From JACPYM01 sp963699175 (GTDB lineage: Bacteria; Acidobacteriota; Blastocatellia; RBC074): a stretch of DNA of 64,000 bases. Shown here in pieces: positions 52,970 through 61,513 of the stretch (within the stretch, counting starts at the first letter, position 1; each line of letters begins with the position of its first letter). The stretch covers positions 8,308,001 through 8,372,000 of the forward strand of contig OY969418.1 in the NCBI GenBank assembly GCA_963699175.1, written 5' to 3'. The notes beneath the pieces were generated by a model. The model made no database searches. It had not been told where the DNA came from and saw only the letters and a program-made list of their open reading frames with translations. The translations under genes were made by a program, and so were the position numbers.

Positions 52970-55207
52970 GTTAGCCGTGATGCATGCCTGCAGCGTCAGC
53001 GCCGCGCCGCCACCACCGAAAGTCGCCGTCAAAGTGGAGCAGAGTTGCGTGCCGATGGTTACGAAGTCAGCGACTTGCGCCTGGTAACTCACAGTAGCCG
53101 TCTGGCCCGCTGGAATCGTAGCGGTGTAACTAACGCTCGTGGGGTTGACCGTGCAAGTAGTGAGAATGTTGGCCGTACAAGAGCCAACCTGTCCAATCAG
53201 ACCCGCCGGTAGCGTGGCCGTAGCCGTGACCGTAACCGGAGCGCCGCCAGTGTTAGGTATGGTGAAAGTGCCGTTGACGACATTACCCGGGCCGGTGCAG
53301 GCCAGCGGGTCACTTATCGTGTAGGTCACGCGAATGACCGTAACCGCGAAACTGCAAGTGGCATCAGGACTGTTTGGACTGGCATCACTCGCCGTGCAGT
53401 TGACCGTCGTCGAGCCGACGGGGAAGTTGGAGCCGGAGGCGGGTGTGCACGTAACCGTCACACCTGGGCAGTTATCACTTGCGGTCGTGGTGTAGGTCAC
53501 CGCAGTGCCCGAAGCCGAATTGGTGCCAGTCGTGATGTTAGCCGGGCAGGTAATGACCGGTGCCTGTGTATCCTGCACCGTGACGGTAAAGGTACAAGAA
53601 GCATTGGGGCTGTTCGGACTGGCGTCACTGGCCGTGCAAGTAACAGTTGTCGTGCCGACCGGGAAGAACGAACCGGAGGCGGGAGTGCACATAACCGTCA
53701 CGCCAGGGCAATTGTCCGAAACCGTTGGCGACGAATACGTGACGACGGCCCCGCACTGGTTCGGGTCGTTCGCCTGGGTTTTGTTGGCCGGGCAGGTAAT
53801 AGTCGGCGCCTGTGTGTCCTGCACGGCGACGGTGAAGCTACACGTCGGCCCGGCGGTCGACGTGCAAGTGACGGTCGTCGTTCCTACCGGGAAGAACGAG
53901 CCGGAAGCTGGCGAGCAGTTGATCACCCCGCAACCGGCATTACCCGTCGGTGCCGGGTAGGTGACAACCGCGCCGCATTGATTCGGGTCGTTCGCTTTTG
54001 TCGTGATGTTCGGCGGGCACGTAATCGAAGAGCAAAGTATGAAGGAGACCGCAAAGTTGTCCGGGATTGAATTCGCCGTGTTGCAGGCTACCGTCAAACC
54101 GGTCGTTGCCGCCGGATTCTGGATGCCAGTTGTGGTGGTGGCACCATGGTCGGCGTTGCCGGCCGCGACCTGCACTCTGATCTCCCGCGACGTGTGGAAG
54201 AGAATGACTTCAAAGTCGAACGGTGGCCCAACCGGCACAATATCTCCTATATCGGGATCGTCGAAGGCAAACTGCGCATTGTCCCACATGATGACTGTGC
54301 ACGGCTCAGTCCCTCCGCCCACATTCGTCCGCGGGCAGTTCATAAAGAACTGTTGCAGGATGCGCGACCCAGGGCCTAGCAAGAATAGGTCGTCGTGCAG
54401 TGGATAGATGCGCCCGCCGCCGCCGCTACTTGGCGCTGCTGGCAATGGACAATCATTCGTATTGTCCGAACCCAGATCTGTTAAATCGGTCGAGATGTAG
54501 CCGTTGGTAGAGACCAAGAGTGAATTGTAATTAGTGCCGTAGAAGTTGAACGACTGGGCCAAGGGCACGGTATAACCTAGATTGTCGCCACTGCCCACCA
54601 CTACGCCTGCTGGTACCGTACTATTGAGGTCGAGAAAGGTGGACGAAATAGTTGGCCCCGGCGGCTGGTTAGTGATGAAGGTATAACCGAAAGCGTCCGG
54701 GCCGCCCTGAGCACTCGGATGTAAGACGCGGTGCTGCTCTTGATTAAACAGCCTGGTCAGATTGTTGAGTAGTCCGGTGGTACTAACTTGAGCTGCACTG
54801 CAACCGAGGGCCGTCTGAATCTGGCTGGCAGCATCAACCAACGTCTTTCCTTGGGTCGCATCCAACTGCTTAGCCGTGATGAGTGCGTTGACCCCATTGA
54901 TAAAGTTTTGCTGGTCTGCGCAGGCGGCGACCTTCTGCCCCATCTCCAGGTGTGTGTTGGCCACTTCCAAAAAGTTGATCAAAGGGCGAGCCTGTGCTGC
55001 GGGCAGCACCTTAACTAGGTTGCTCAATCGCTTGATTGCTACGCGCTGACGCGACTCTTGGCTACTGAGGGACAGCTTAGTTTGCTCTTGTCCCTGAACG
55101 CTGGTTATCTGACCAGGGTTGATCAACAAACTAAGGCCGAAGAATGGCAAAAAGCTATAGAGAACGGCCAGTCGTAATAGAGAGATGCGTGTGTGTGTAG
55201 TTCGCAT
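52043..55207 (-). CDS. Secreted HYR-domain protein with shared C-terminal Cys module
   Basis: A 1,054-residue product with AGGAGG 8 bases before the ATG. A signal peptide covers residues about 8-38. Residues about 45-150 are a helical segment (two Cys). Residues about 175-400 are a beta domain with Thr-Asn-Gly-Tyr-Ile-Ser and Val-Ile-Met-Trp-Asp, resembling nidogen-like extracellular domains. Three HYR repeats follow (Ile-Thr-Cys-Pro-Ala-Asn ... Val-Gly-Thr-Thr-Thr-Val), then the DPLACTGPGN domain and the 308-residue module (52043-52969) ending Pro-Pro-Asn-Cys. HYR domains are Ig-like adhesion units. The function is probably surface binding; no enzyme motif is visible. Several near-repeated segments occur between the second and third HYR units. 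Confidence 0.86.
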   Translation of the reverse strand: MRTTHTRISLLRLAVLYSFLPFFGLSLLINPGQITSVQGQEQTKLSLSSQESRQRVAIKRLSNLVKVLPAAQARPLINFLEVANTHLEMGQKVAACADQQNFINGVNALITAKQLDATQGKTLVDAASQIQTALGCSAAQVSTTGLLNNLTRLFNQEQHRVLHPSAQGGPDAFGYTFITNQPPGPTISSTFLDLNSTVPAGVVVGSGDNLGYTVPLAQSFNFYGTNYNSLLVSTNGYISTDLTDLGSDNTNDCPLPAAPSSGGGGRIYPLHDDLFLLGPGSRILQQFFMNCPRTNVGGGTEPCTVIMWDNAQFAFDDPDIGDIVPVGPPFDFEVILFHTSREIRVQVAAGNADHGATTTTGIQNPAATTGLTVACNTANSIPDNFAVSFILCSSITCPPNITTKANDPNQCGAVVTYPAPTGNAGCGVINCSPASGSFFPVGTTTVTCTSTAGPTCSFTVAVQDTQAPTITCPANKTQANDPNQCGAVVTYSSPTVSDNCPGVTVMCTPASGSFFPVGTTTVTCTASDASPNSPNASCTFTVTVQDTQAPVITCPANITTGTNSASGTAVTYTTTASDNCPGVTVTCTPASGSNFPVGSTTVNCTASDASPNSPDATCSFAVTVIRVTYTISDPLACTGPGNVVNGTFTIPNTGGAPVTVTATATLPAGLIGQVGSCTANILTTCTVNPTSVSYTATIPAGQTATVSYQAQVADFVTIGTQLCSTLTATFGGGGAALTLQACITANCPAVGPGTPFPVPGEVSDQRAGSVLVYNLYSSSIAAPNAQNTRISITNTHPSLRIAVHLFFVDGATCSIADSLVCLTPNQTASFLASDIDPGTTGYVVAVASSVATGCPIDFNYLIGDEYVKLSSGHAANLAAEGFAALAGSVPICNALSVTALLSFDGTNYNRAPRVLAASNVPSRADGNDTLIVLNRFGGSLVAGASTLGSIFGILYDDAENPLSFTFTAGVCQFRSSLSSNFPRVAPRFEQFIPAGRSGWAKFYSQSDIALLGAQINFNANAGTAANAFNQGHNLHKLTLTTAATLTIPIFPPNC

Positions 55208-55689
55208 CCTGGATTCCTCCTAAAGATGTTGGCAAAGAGTGAGACGATAACCAGCCCTCTCATGGGGCAGCTTGCTCGTCATTCGTCATAGTCAATCGTC
55301 AAGATGAAGACTGCCAGAGTATCGTCGCGCAAGTATTACAGACCTGATGGATGATCGCCCGATCACAACCACCTGGCCCGCGCGATGAAGCGGCGGAGAC
55401 CGCATCAGCTACCAACAGCCTTCCTTGATGCCAACGTCTGGCATCACCCAATGAGTGGGGCAATAAGCTAGATATTGTTAAGAGGTCAAAGTCGCAACCT
55501 CGATGCGAGTCGCCAGCGAGACGCCTAGTAAAGCTAATTCGTGTGAGGGCGTCTTACACAAGTTGCCGGTCTTGTAGTGAGTTCACTGGCGTGCGCAGTG
55601 TATAAACCCTAAGCGCAAGAGTCAATCGCCCAAGCGCAATAATCCAATTAAACTAAAAAAAGCGGCAGTGGAGCAAGCGGGAGAGAAGG
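55208..55689. other. Intergenic stretch without a supported gene
   Basis: About 0.5 kb between the divergent HYR and cyanophycinase-like genes. No frame here has a recognisable domain. It should hold the promoter of the HYR gene. The only marked structures begin at 55690. Confidence 0.4.
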
Positions 55690-55760
55690 TTTAGAGTCCC
55701 GCCTGCAGGCGGCAGCTTTGGTTGACCAGCCCGGCCGGCTGCAGCCGGTACTCCAAACTC
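55690..55760. repeat. Short palindromic repeat cluster
   Basis: Two adjacent hairpins, CCGCCTGCAGGCGG (about 55699-55712) and CCGGCTGCAGCCGG (about 55734-55747), lie inside loosely inverted outer words (TTTAGAGT / ACTCCAAA). It looks like another class of dispersed intergenic palindrome; no second copy seen in this window. Confidence 0.5.
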
Positions 55761-55949
55761 ACCATCTTAAGCCACTACCCAATTTTTTAGCCCTCGCTTG
55801 ATGGGCTGACTTTACTCCGGCGGCACGAAAGGTTATAGCTGTCGCCGTCGTGTTCACCTCAACCTATTGCGAAGCGAAAGTTGGATTATCTCGCTCCGCA
55901 ACCTAGCTCGGCGAAATTGGTCAACTTCGTTTCAAACATAGGAGAGCTT

Positions 55950-56927
55950 ATGAAGAAGCAGCTTGTCTACAGTCTATCAATCGCTTTGCTCCTGGCAGTG
56001 ATTGCGCTGGGAAGCTTTGGCGGTCAGCAATCAGAGCGGGCATCCAATACCGCCGCGAGTCAGGAAACGCCGGAATACGGGCCAGCCAAAGGGACACTGG
56101 TAATCGTCGGTGGCGGCTCGACCAACGGCACAGGCATCATCGAGAAGTTTATCCAACTGGCTGGCGGCCCCGACGCCAAGTTCGTCATCGTGCCGACCGC
56201 CGGTGGCAACAAGACGTCTGCGGGTGAGATCAGAGTCTACAAAGAGGAAGACGTGATCGCTCCCTGGAAGCGGCGCGGCCTCAAGAACGTCCGCATGCTG
56301 CACACGCACGATCCGAAAGTTGCCGACACCGAGGAATTCGCCGCCCCGCTGCGCGAAGCCAACGCCGTCTGGTTCGACGGTGGCCGCCAGTGGAACATCG
56401 TGGATTCGTATATGAACACCTTGACCTATCGTGAATTCCACAAAGTGCTGGAACGTGGCGGTGTGATTGCCGGCTCGTCAGCGGGCGCTACGATTCAGGG
56501 CGACTATCTGGTGCGCGGCGCGATTGCTGGCCCGGACATCATGATGACGCCGGAGAAGGAACACGAACACGGCTTCAACTTCTTACGCAAATCAGCCATT
56601 GATCAACACATCAACACGCGCATGCGTTGGGACGATCTGATTCCCGTCATCAAGAAATATCCCAACCTGCTCGGCATCGGCCTGTCCGAAGGCACGGCGA
56701 TTATCGTCAACGGCGACCGCTTCGAGGTGATGGGCGCGTGGAAGGTGGCGATTCACGACAACACGCGCATCTATCAGCCGTGGGAGAAACCTTATTTCGT
56801 GCTCTCGGCGGGTGACGTGTACAACATGAAGGCGCGGAGGATTGAGAAGTACGGCAATGGCGCGCAGCCGCGCCCGCAACCGGCGGCAGGCGCCGAAGGG
56901 GCGCAGCCGAGGCGGAATCCTGAATAG
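55950..56927 (+). CDS. Secreted cyanophycinase-like serine peptidase (family S51)
   Basis: The ATG at 55950 is chosen over the frame's earlier start at 55881 because AGGAGAG lies just upstream and a signal peptide starts there (Met-Lys-Lys-Gln, hydrophobic to about residue 22). The product of 325 residues shows the S51 fold: Val-Ile-Val-Gly-Gly-Gly-Ser, Trp-Phe-Asp-Gly-Gly-Arg-Gln, and the nucleophile elbow Ala-Gly-Ser-Ser177-Ala-Gly. A later Asp-Gln-His-Ile-Asn-Thr-Arg segment matches the cyanophycinase His region. The enzyme class cuts cyanophycin (Asp-Arg polymer) or related dipeptides; a signal peptide implies an extracellular degradative form that scavenges nitrogen-rich polymer. The tail is Pro/Gln-rich. 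It is followed 49 bases later by a coiled-coil protein gene. Confidence 0.87.
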   Translation: MKKQLVYSLSIALLLAVIALGSFGGQQSERASNTAASQETPEYGPAKGTLVIVGGGSTNGTGIIEKFIQLAGGPDAKFVIVPTAGGNKTSAGEIRVYKEEDVIAPWKRRGLKNVRMLHTHDPKVADTEEFAAPLREANAVWFDGGRQWNIVDSYMNTLTYREFHKVLERGGVIAGSSAGATIQGDYLVRGAIAGPDIMMTPEKEHEHGFNFLRKSAIDQHINTRMRWDDLIPVIKKYPNLLGIGLSEGTAIIVNGDRFEVMGAWKVAIHDNTRIYQPWEKPYFVLSAGDVYNMKARRIEKYGNGAQPRPQPAAGAEGAQPRRNPE

Positions 56928-56976
56928 TCCTGTCCGCATTAGCGCAGTGATTCATCGGTTGACCAAAGGAGTTGTT

Positions 56977-57579
56977 ATGTCATTCCAGCAAGAACACTGT
57001 TTGAAGCTTGGCTTGAGTTGTCTGGTTTGGGTTGGCTGGCTGGCTGCGCCTGTGGTGGGTCAAACGAGCAACAACCAAGCGCCAACTCAAACGCAGGAAG
57101 CGCCCATCACGCGCGAAATGGTGAATGAACTACAACTGTTGCGGCAGGCGGTCGAACGCTCCAACTTAAACCAGTACCGCATGACGATTGCCATCGAGCG
57201 TTTGCGCTTGCAGCAGGAGTTGGTGACCCAACTCAGCCGTGATTGGGAAGGTCTGCGTCAAAGCGTGGCTAATCAGCAAAGCGGTCGGCTGATGATGGCG
57301 GAGCGGTTGAAAGATTTGGAGCAGTCCCTCAACAGCGCGACTGACCCGCAGATGCGCAAAGCCCTCGAAGAAGAACTGAAACAACACAAAGCTCAGATCG
57401 GACGCTTTGAACAAATGGAACAGAACGAGCGGGCGCGCGAAACCGAATTGCGCGTCCGCGTGGAGACTGAGCGGGGCAGGTTGAATGAATTGAATGAGCG
57501 GCTGGACGCGCTGGAACGCGAATTTGAGAAACAGGCCGCCGCGAGCACCGCGCCAAAAGAGCGCAAGCGCGACCGCTGA
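56977..57579 (+). CDS. Exported coiled-coil protein of unknown function
   Basis: The ATG at 56977 is preceded by AAAGGAG and starts a signal peptide (Met-Ser-Phe-Gln ... Val-Val-Gly-Gln); the longer frame from 56842 overlaps the preceding gene and is not used. The mature part of about 170 residues is almost wholly charged helix with heptad patterns (Leu-Gln-Leu-Leu-Arg-Gln, Glu-Arg-Leu-Lys-Asp-Leu-Glu, Leu-Asn-Glu-Leu-Asn-Glu-Arg-Leu), i.e. a long coiled coil, ending in a Lys/Arg-rich tail. It is probably co-transcribed with the cyanophycinase-like gene. The role is unknown; a periplasmic scaffold or spacer is possible. Confidence 0.78.
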   Translation: MSFQQEHCLKLGLSCLVWVGWLAAPVVGQTSNNQAPTQTQEAPITREMVNELQLLRQAVERSNLNQYRMTIAIERLRLQQELVTQLSRDWEGLRQSVANQQSGRLMMAERLKDLEQSLNSATDPQMRKALEEELKQHKAQIGRFEQMEQNERARETELRVRVETERGRLNELNERLDALEREFEKQAAASTAPKERKRDR

Positions 57580-57586
57580 GTCACGG

Positions 57587-57779
57587 CCTCTGCGCCGCGC
57601 TAGCGGCGGCTGATTTTAGCCCGGCGTTTTCAACGCCGGGAAAGACGGCGATAGTCTCCGCGTCGCGTCAGCGACGCCTGAATTCAAGCGTCGCGGACGC
57701 GACGCGGAATTCATAACCACGCTCTACCGTGGGTTGCACCCACGGCTAAAGTCAGCCGCCGCTCACGCGGCGAAAACGT
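57587..57779. repeat. Palindromic repeat unit, copy B
   Basis: Same order of nested hairpins as 41386-41572: outer GCCGC arms, CCCGGCGTTTTCAACGCCGGG, a long pair based on GCGTCGCGTCAGCGACGC, and CCGTGGGTTGCACCCACGG. It lies directly downstream of the stop of the TIR gene (-) and of the coiled-coil gene (+), so it may double as a bidirectional transcription end. Confidence 0.8.
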
Positions 57780-57796
57780 GGCAGGCAGCACTAGCT

Positions 57797-60700
57797 CTAC
57801 GACAAACGCTGGTGCAACACCGCGTCCCGCCAGCGCCGCACACTGGTCATATCCAGCCGTTCGCCTTTGAACTCGATCTGCTTCACCGGCTTTGTGCCGT
57901 CCTTGCTTTCGCGTTTCAGCACGCTGCTGATCTCCATCCAGCGGACTTCGGCGAACTCCAGCTTGTCCTTGCCGACGGAGCGTTCATCGTCTTCGGCAAA
58001 CGTGCCAATCACCAACATCACGGGGTGCGGTTGTTTCAGCCAGTAATCCACCCAACGCTGTTCCTTGATCTTAAAAATCTCCCCGCCACCTTTTCGCTTT
58101 TTCAAATGCGAGTTGCCGGATTTCAGTTGCAGGTAGAGCCGTCGCCCGGTGCCTTTGCCGTCGTCGTCAGTGAACTCCACTTCCATGTCAATGCCTTCGT
58201 CCTCCGTCGCCGGAATCTCGAAGCATTTCTGGTCGGCGCTGGTAATGCGGGCCGTTACTTCGAGCGCCAGCAGCTTGCCTTTGCGCCGCGTATCCAGGCG
58301 GATTTCGTCGGCAGCCTGCAAGCCCTCTACGCGCTCGCGCACCTCCGCGCTGGCAAACAGCATTTCCAGTTCATCCCAGAGGCCGAATGATCTGTCGCAA
58401 CTGTCACACACCACGGTCGCGTCTTTGCGCTTCGCCAGCAGCTTTTGCATCAGCACCTGCGGATTGCCTTTGGGCGCGTGGCAATGCGGGCAGACGTAAT
58501 AGCGCAGCCGCTCGGCCCGCTCGCTGCGGCTTTGCAGGTGCGCGTGGATGTAGTTGGCGAAGATCACCTGCTCCTGTTTAGTCACACCCGGTGCGAAATA
58601 GACGCTGATGTTTGCGCTGCCTGCTGCCTCGCGAGTGAGCTTGATGCCCATGTGATGATCGCCCGCGAGCGTCGCAAAGTCCGCCGCATCGCGCCACAGT
58701 TCCTTGAGCGTGAAGGATTCGCTGTCGGCCAGCTTGACCACCAACGTGGCATAGATGTCATCCAGGTAGCCTTGCACCGCGTAGCTGACGAAGACTGCCG
58801 GATGCTTCTGTACGGCTGGGCGTTCACGTCCGCAATGGCTGGGGAAAACGAGTTTGTCACCCTGGCGCAAACACAGGCCGCGCTCTTCCAGTTGCCGCTC
58901 CATTTCGCGCAACACGACGCGTTCCTCTGCCTCTGGCAACCGATGCATGTCCACGATGCTGCCATCGCGTTCCACCGTCTGAAACAAGAGCCACCCTTCC
59001 GCGATGCTGCGCAGCGGCAGGCAGCCCAGTTCAGAAGGCTCCTGGCGCAGTGTGCGGATCACCGCCTGCGCGTAGGCATTGACCCACTCCGGCTGAAGTA
59101 AGATGTAAGTGCCGTAATCCATCTCCTTCACTACACCGGGGCCGTCCAGCAGACTGATAATCGTTTCCAACACGCGGTCATTGAAATCTGGCTCTTGCGG
59201 CAGCCTGCGCTGAAGTTCGTCGCGCAATTCCTTGAAGGTGTAGAGCGCCCCGCCCGCATCGCGAAGCTTAAGAATTTTATCCTTGATGAGCTTGAAGATG
59301 CGCGGCGAGGTGCGCTTTTCCATCTGCTCCCAGGCAATACCGTCGTTAATCGCCTGGCTCAATCCTTCACAGCCCGTGCCATCCTTCGCGCTGGTCTCGA
59401 AGTAACAAAAGCCCTGTTCCTGGGCGAACTGCTGCAATTTCGCGCGGCTCGCCCTGAAGCCAGCATCAATGCGTCCGGCGACCAGCAGCAGTGGTATTGT
59501 GGCTGGCACGCTTCGCCGCAGTGCCATTTGCCAATCGCGCAGACCAGGCAGGACATCTTCCTTGTCCGCATCAAACAGCAGCAGGATCAACGCGGCGCGA
59601 TCCATGTAAAGCTGATGCACCAACCGCTGGTCGGCCTGTCCGCCGAAATCCCACAACCAGATTTCACGTTCCATGCCCTCAGCACCTAGGTTCGTGGATA
59701 CCTCTGGGAGTCGCCATTGTGTGGACCAAGCTCCAACTGTGGAGCCATCGCTAGGTTTCCATTTGCTGGTAGCTAGGCGGTGAGCCAATCCAGTTTTGCC
59801 TGCGCTAGTGTCTCCAACGACCAGAACTTTGGCGTTCGTGTATTGGATTTGATCCGGCGTGGGTGCTAAAGCTGACACAGCGACTTTTGGTGTCCGCGCC
59901 TCATTGACAAATTTCGACAGATTCCATAACCAGATACTTCCATAGAGGTCGCCGGCCAAGGCTCGGGATTTATTGGCGCTCCACGCTACACTCCTGATAG
60001 CGGAAGTTCGGTCTGTAAGCACGCGTAAGCAGTGTCCCGTCTCTATGTCCCACAGCCGCACGGTCCCGTCGTTGGCACCTGAGAGTACATAACGTTGATC
60101 TGCGCTCCACACAACACTCCAGACGAGGTCTGTATGCCCTTTGAACACGCGCAAACAGTGCCCCGTCTCTATGTCCCATAGCCGCACAGTTCTGTCACCT
60201 GAGCCAGATAGAGCGTGGCGTTGATCTGCGTTCCACACAACACTCCTGAGGCACCCCGTATGCCCTTCAAGCACGCGCAAGCAGCGCCCTGTCTCAACTT
60301 CCCACAGCCGCACGGTCTTATCATCGGAGCCAGATAGGGCATACCGCTGATCAGCGCTCCAGGCTACACTCCAGACATTGTCCGTGTGACCTTCAAGCAC
60401 GCGCAAGCAGTGCCCTGTCTCAACTTCCCATAGCCGCACGGTCTTATCATCGGAGCCGGATAAGGCACGGCTCTGATCTGGACTCCACGCTACACAGTTA
60501 ACGCCGCCTATGTGGCCTCTGAGCGTACGTAGGCAGCGCCCTGTCTCCATGTTCCACAGCCGCACGGTCTTATCTTGTGCACCGGCAATGGCATAACGTT
60601 GATCATAACTCCACGCCACGCCCCAGACTCCAATTGCGTGGCCTTCGAGTACGCGCAAGCAGCGTCCTTTCTCCATGTCCCATAGCCGCACAGTCTTATC

Positions 60701-61255
60701 CTTATCGCCAGTAAGGACGTACTTCCCATCCGGACTAAATGAATAGGTCAGAATTGCCGTCTTGGAATCGAGCTTAAGTGATTTTTCTGCAACTTGCTCA
60801 CGACTGGCCTGTGTTTCTGCTGTCACTAGCTTCGCTGGTGGACGGCAGGCTTCGAGCAGCTTCATATACTCCTGCTCGCGTTCTTCTAGCAGCCAGTTGA
60901 TACACAGGAATTGCGCCAGCGAGCCTTTGATAGGGGCCTCATCAAGCCGTAGCGGAATGAAGCGCCGCTCCTTGTTCAGCGGGTCGCGAAACCGGTACGT
61001 GTAGCTCTCCAGCCGCGTCCAGTCGGAACCGAAGGCCTGCGCCGACATGCACAGCACAAGCACGCGGGAGTGCTCCAGCCCTTCCTCGATCTTCGCCCGG
61101 ATGCTGTCGCCCGCGCGGATTTCCCACTTATCCTCAAATACACCGGGCCACACGCGCAGCCCGTCGGCCCGCAACCGCTCGGCGAGCGGGCGCACGACCG
61201 CTTTGTCCTGCGAGCTGTGGCTAAGGAATACGTCGTATTTGAAATCGTCTGCCAT
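57797..61255 (-). CDS. Candidate immune protein: TIR - 7 WD40 blades - Roc-like GTPase - zinc ribbon - DUF4365-like nuclease fold
   Basis: A 1,152-residue cytosolic product with AAGGTGA just before the ATG. Residues about 5-138 are a TIR domain (Tyr-Asp-Val-Phe-Leu-Ser-His-Ser; Ser-Asp-Trp79-Thr-Arg-Leu-Glu83, with Glu83 at the NADase catalytic position). Residues 169-446 are seven WD40 blades of 42 residues. Residues about 474-645 are a Ras/Roc-like GTPase: P-loop Gly481-Asp-Thr-Ser-Ala-Gly-Lys-Thr488, switch Asp536-Phe-Gly-Gly-Gln540, Glu-Thr-Ser-Ala-Lys at 620-624; the G4 motif is atypical (Gly-Arg-Ile-Asp597). A COR-like region follows (about 650-805), then an alpha/beta region, a zinc ribbon (Cys922, Cys925, Cys950, Cys953) and, at about 1000-1110, a DUF4365-like restriction-endonuclease fold with Asp-Glu-Gly-Ile-Asp (1019-1023) and Gln-Leu-Lys-Ser-Gly (1043-1047). 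The inferred role is anti-phage or stress sensing with TIR and/or nuclease effectors. It stands alone as a transcription unit. Confidence 0.88.
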   Translation of the reverse strand: MADDFKYDVFLSHSSQDKAVVRPLAERLRADGLRVWPGVFEDKWEIRAGDSIRAKIEEGLEHSRVLVLCMSAQAFGSDWTRLESYTYRFRDPLNKERRFIPLRLDEAPIKGSLAQFLCINWLLEEREQEYMKLLEACRPPAKLVTAETQASREQVAEKSLKLDSKTAILTYSFSPDGKYVLTGDKDKTVRLWDMEKGRCLRVLEGHAIGVWGVAWSYDQRYAIAGAQDKTVRLWNMETGRCLRTLRGHIGGVNCVAWSPDQSRALSGSDDKTVRLWEVETGHCLRVLEGHTDNVWSVAWSADQRYALSGSDDKTVRLWEVETGRCLRVLEGHTGCLRSVVWNADQRHALSGSGDRTVRLWDIETGHCLRVFKGHTDLVWSVVWSADQRYVLSGANDGTVRLWDIETGHCLRVLTDRTSAIRSVAWSANKSRALAGDLYGSIWLWNLSKFVNEARTPKVAVSALAPTPDQIQYTNAKVLVVGDTSAGKTGLAHRLATSKWKPSDGSTVGAWSTQWRLPEVSTNLGAEGMEREIWLWDFGGQADQRLVHQLYMDRAALILLLFDADKEDVLPGLRDWQMALRRSVPATIPLLLVAGRIDAGFRASRAKLQQFAQEQGFCYFETSAKDGTGCEGLSQAINDGIAWEQMEKRTSPRIFKLIKDKILKLRDAGGALYTFKELRDELQRRLPQEPDFNDRVLETIISLLDGPGVVKEMDYGTYILLQPEWVNAYAQAVIRTLRQEPSELGCLPLRSIAEGWLLFQTVERDGSIVDMHRLPEAEERVVLREMERQLEERGLCLRQGDKLVFPSHCGRERPAVQKHPAVFVSYAVQGYLDDIYATLVVKLADSESFTLKELWRDAADFATLAGDHHMGIKLTREAAGSANISVYFAPGVTKQEQVIFANYIHAHLQSRSERAERLRYYVCPHCHAPKGNPQVLMQKLLAKRKDATVVCDSCDRSFGLWDELEMLFASAEVRERVEGLQAADEIRLDTRRKGKLLALEVTARITSADQKCFEIPATEDEGIDMEVEFTDDDGKGTGRRLYLQLKSGNSHLKKRKGGGEIFKIKEQRWVDYWLKQPHPVMLVIGTFAEDDERSVGKDKLEFAEVRWMEISSVLKRESKDGTKPVKQIEFKGERLDMTSVRRWRDAVLHQRLS
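59920..60751 (-). repeat. Seven tandem 126-bp WD40-coding repeats
   Basis: Codes for the seven 42-residue propeller blades of the TIR protein. Blades 2 to 6 are strikingly alike in DNA, sharing long words such as GCCGCACGGTCTTATC and ACGCGCAAGCAG, which suggests recent expansion or homogenisation of the array. Confidence 0.85.
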
Positions 61256-61335
61256 GCTTCACCTTCGGCTTTGAGGTTTTGAGACATCAAGAAAACTGCT
61301 TCCGCATAGAAGTGCGCGAAGCGGGTGGCCAGAAT

Positions 61336-61513
61336 TTAGCCCCGGGTGAAGGCGCAGCCGCAACCCGGGGTAACGTTGGCAATGGATGCAAAGCCCGTGA
61401 AACGGGCGACAGATAGATGGCTGCCGTCCACTCACGTGGGCTTGGTCAACTTGGCTACTGCTCTTCCCAGGGCTGACGCCCTGGGCTTTATGCTATCGCC
61501 CGCATTCGCGGGC
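61336..61513. repeat. Cluster of four hairpin palindromes upstream of the TIR gene
   Basis: In order: a CCCCGGGT / ACCCGGGG pair (about 61339-61370), GCCCGTGAAACGGGC (61393-61407), CCCAGGGCTGACGCCCTGGG (61466-61485) and GCCCGCATTCGCGGGC (61498-61513). No reading frame with a domain is present. It is of the kind of multi-hairpin intergenic repeat found in Acidobacteriota and Planctomycetota. With the copy at 57587 it brackets the TIR gene. Confidence 0.7.

Noticed and set aside
59920..60751. Tandem 126-bp repeats as possible non-coding array
   Set aside because: They are exactly the seven WD40 blades (42 codons each) of the TIR protein.
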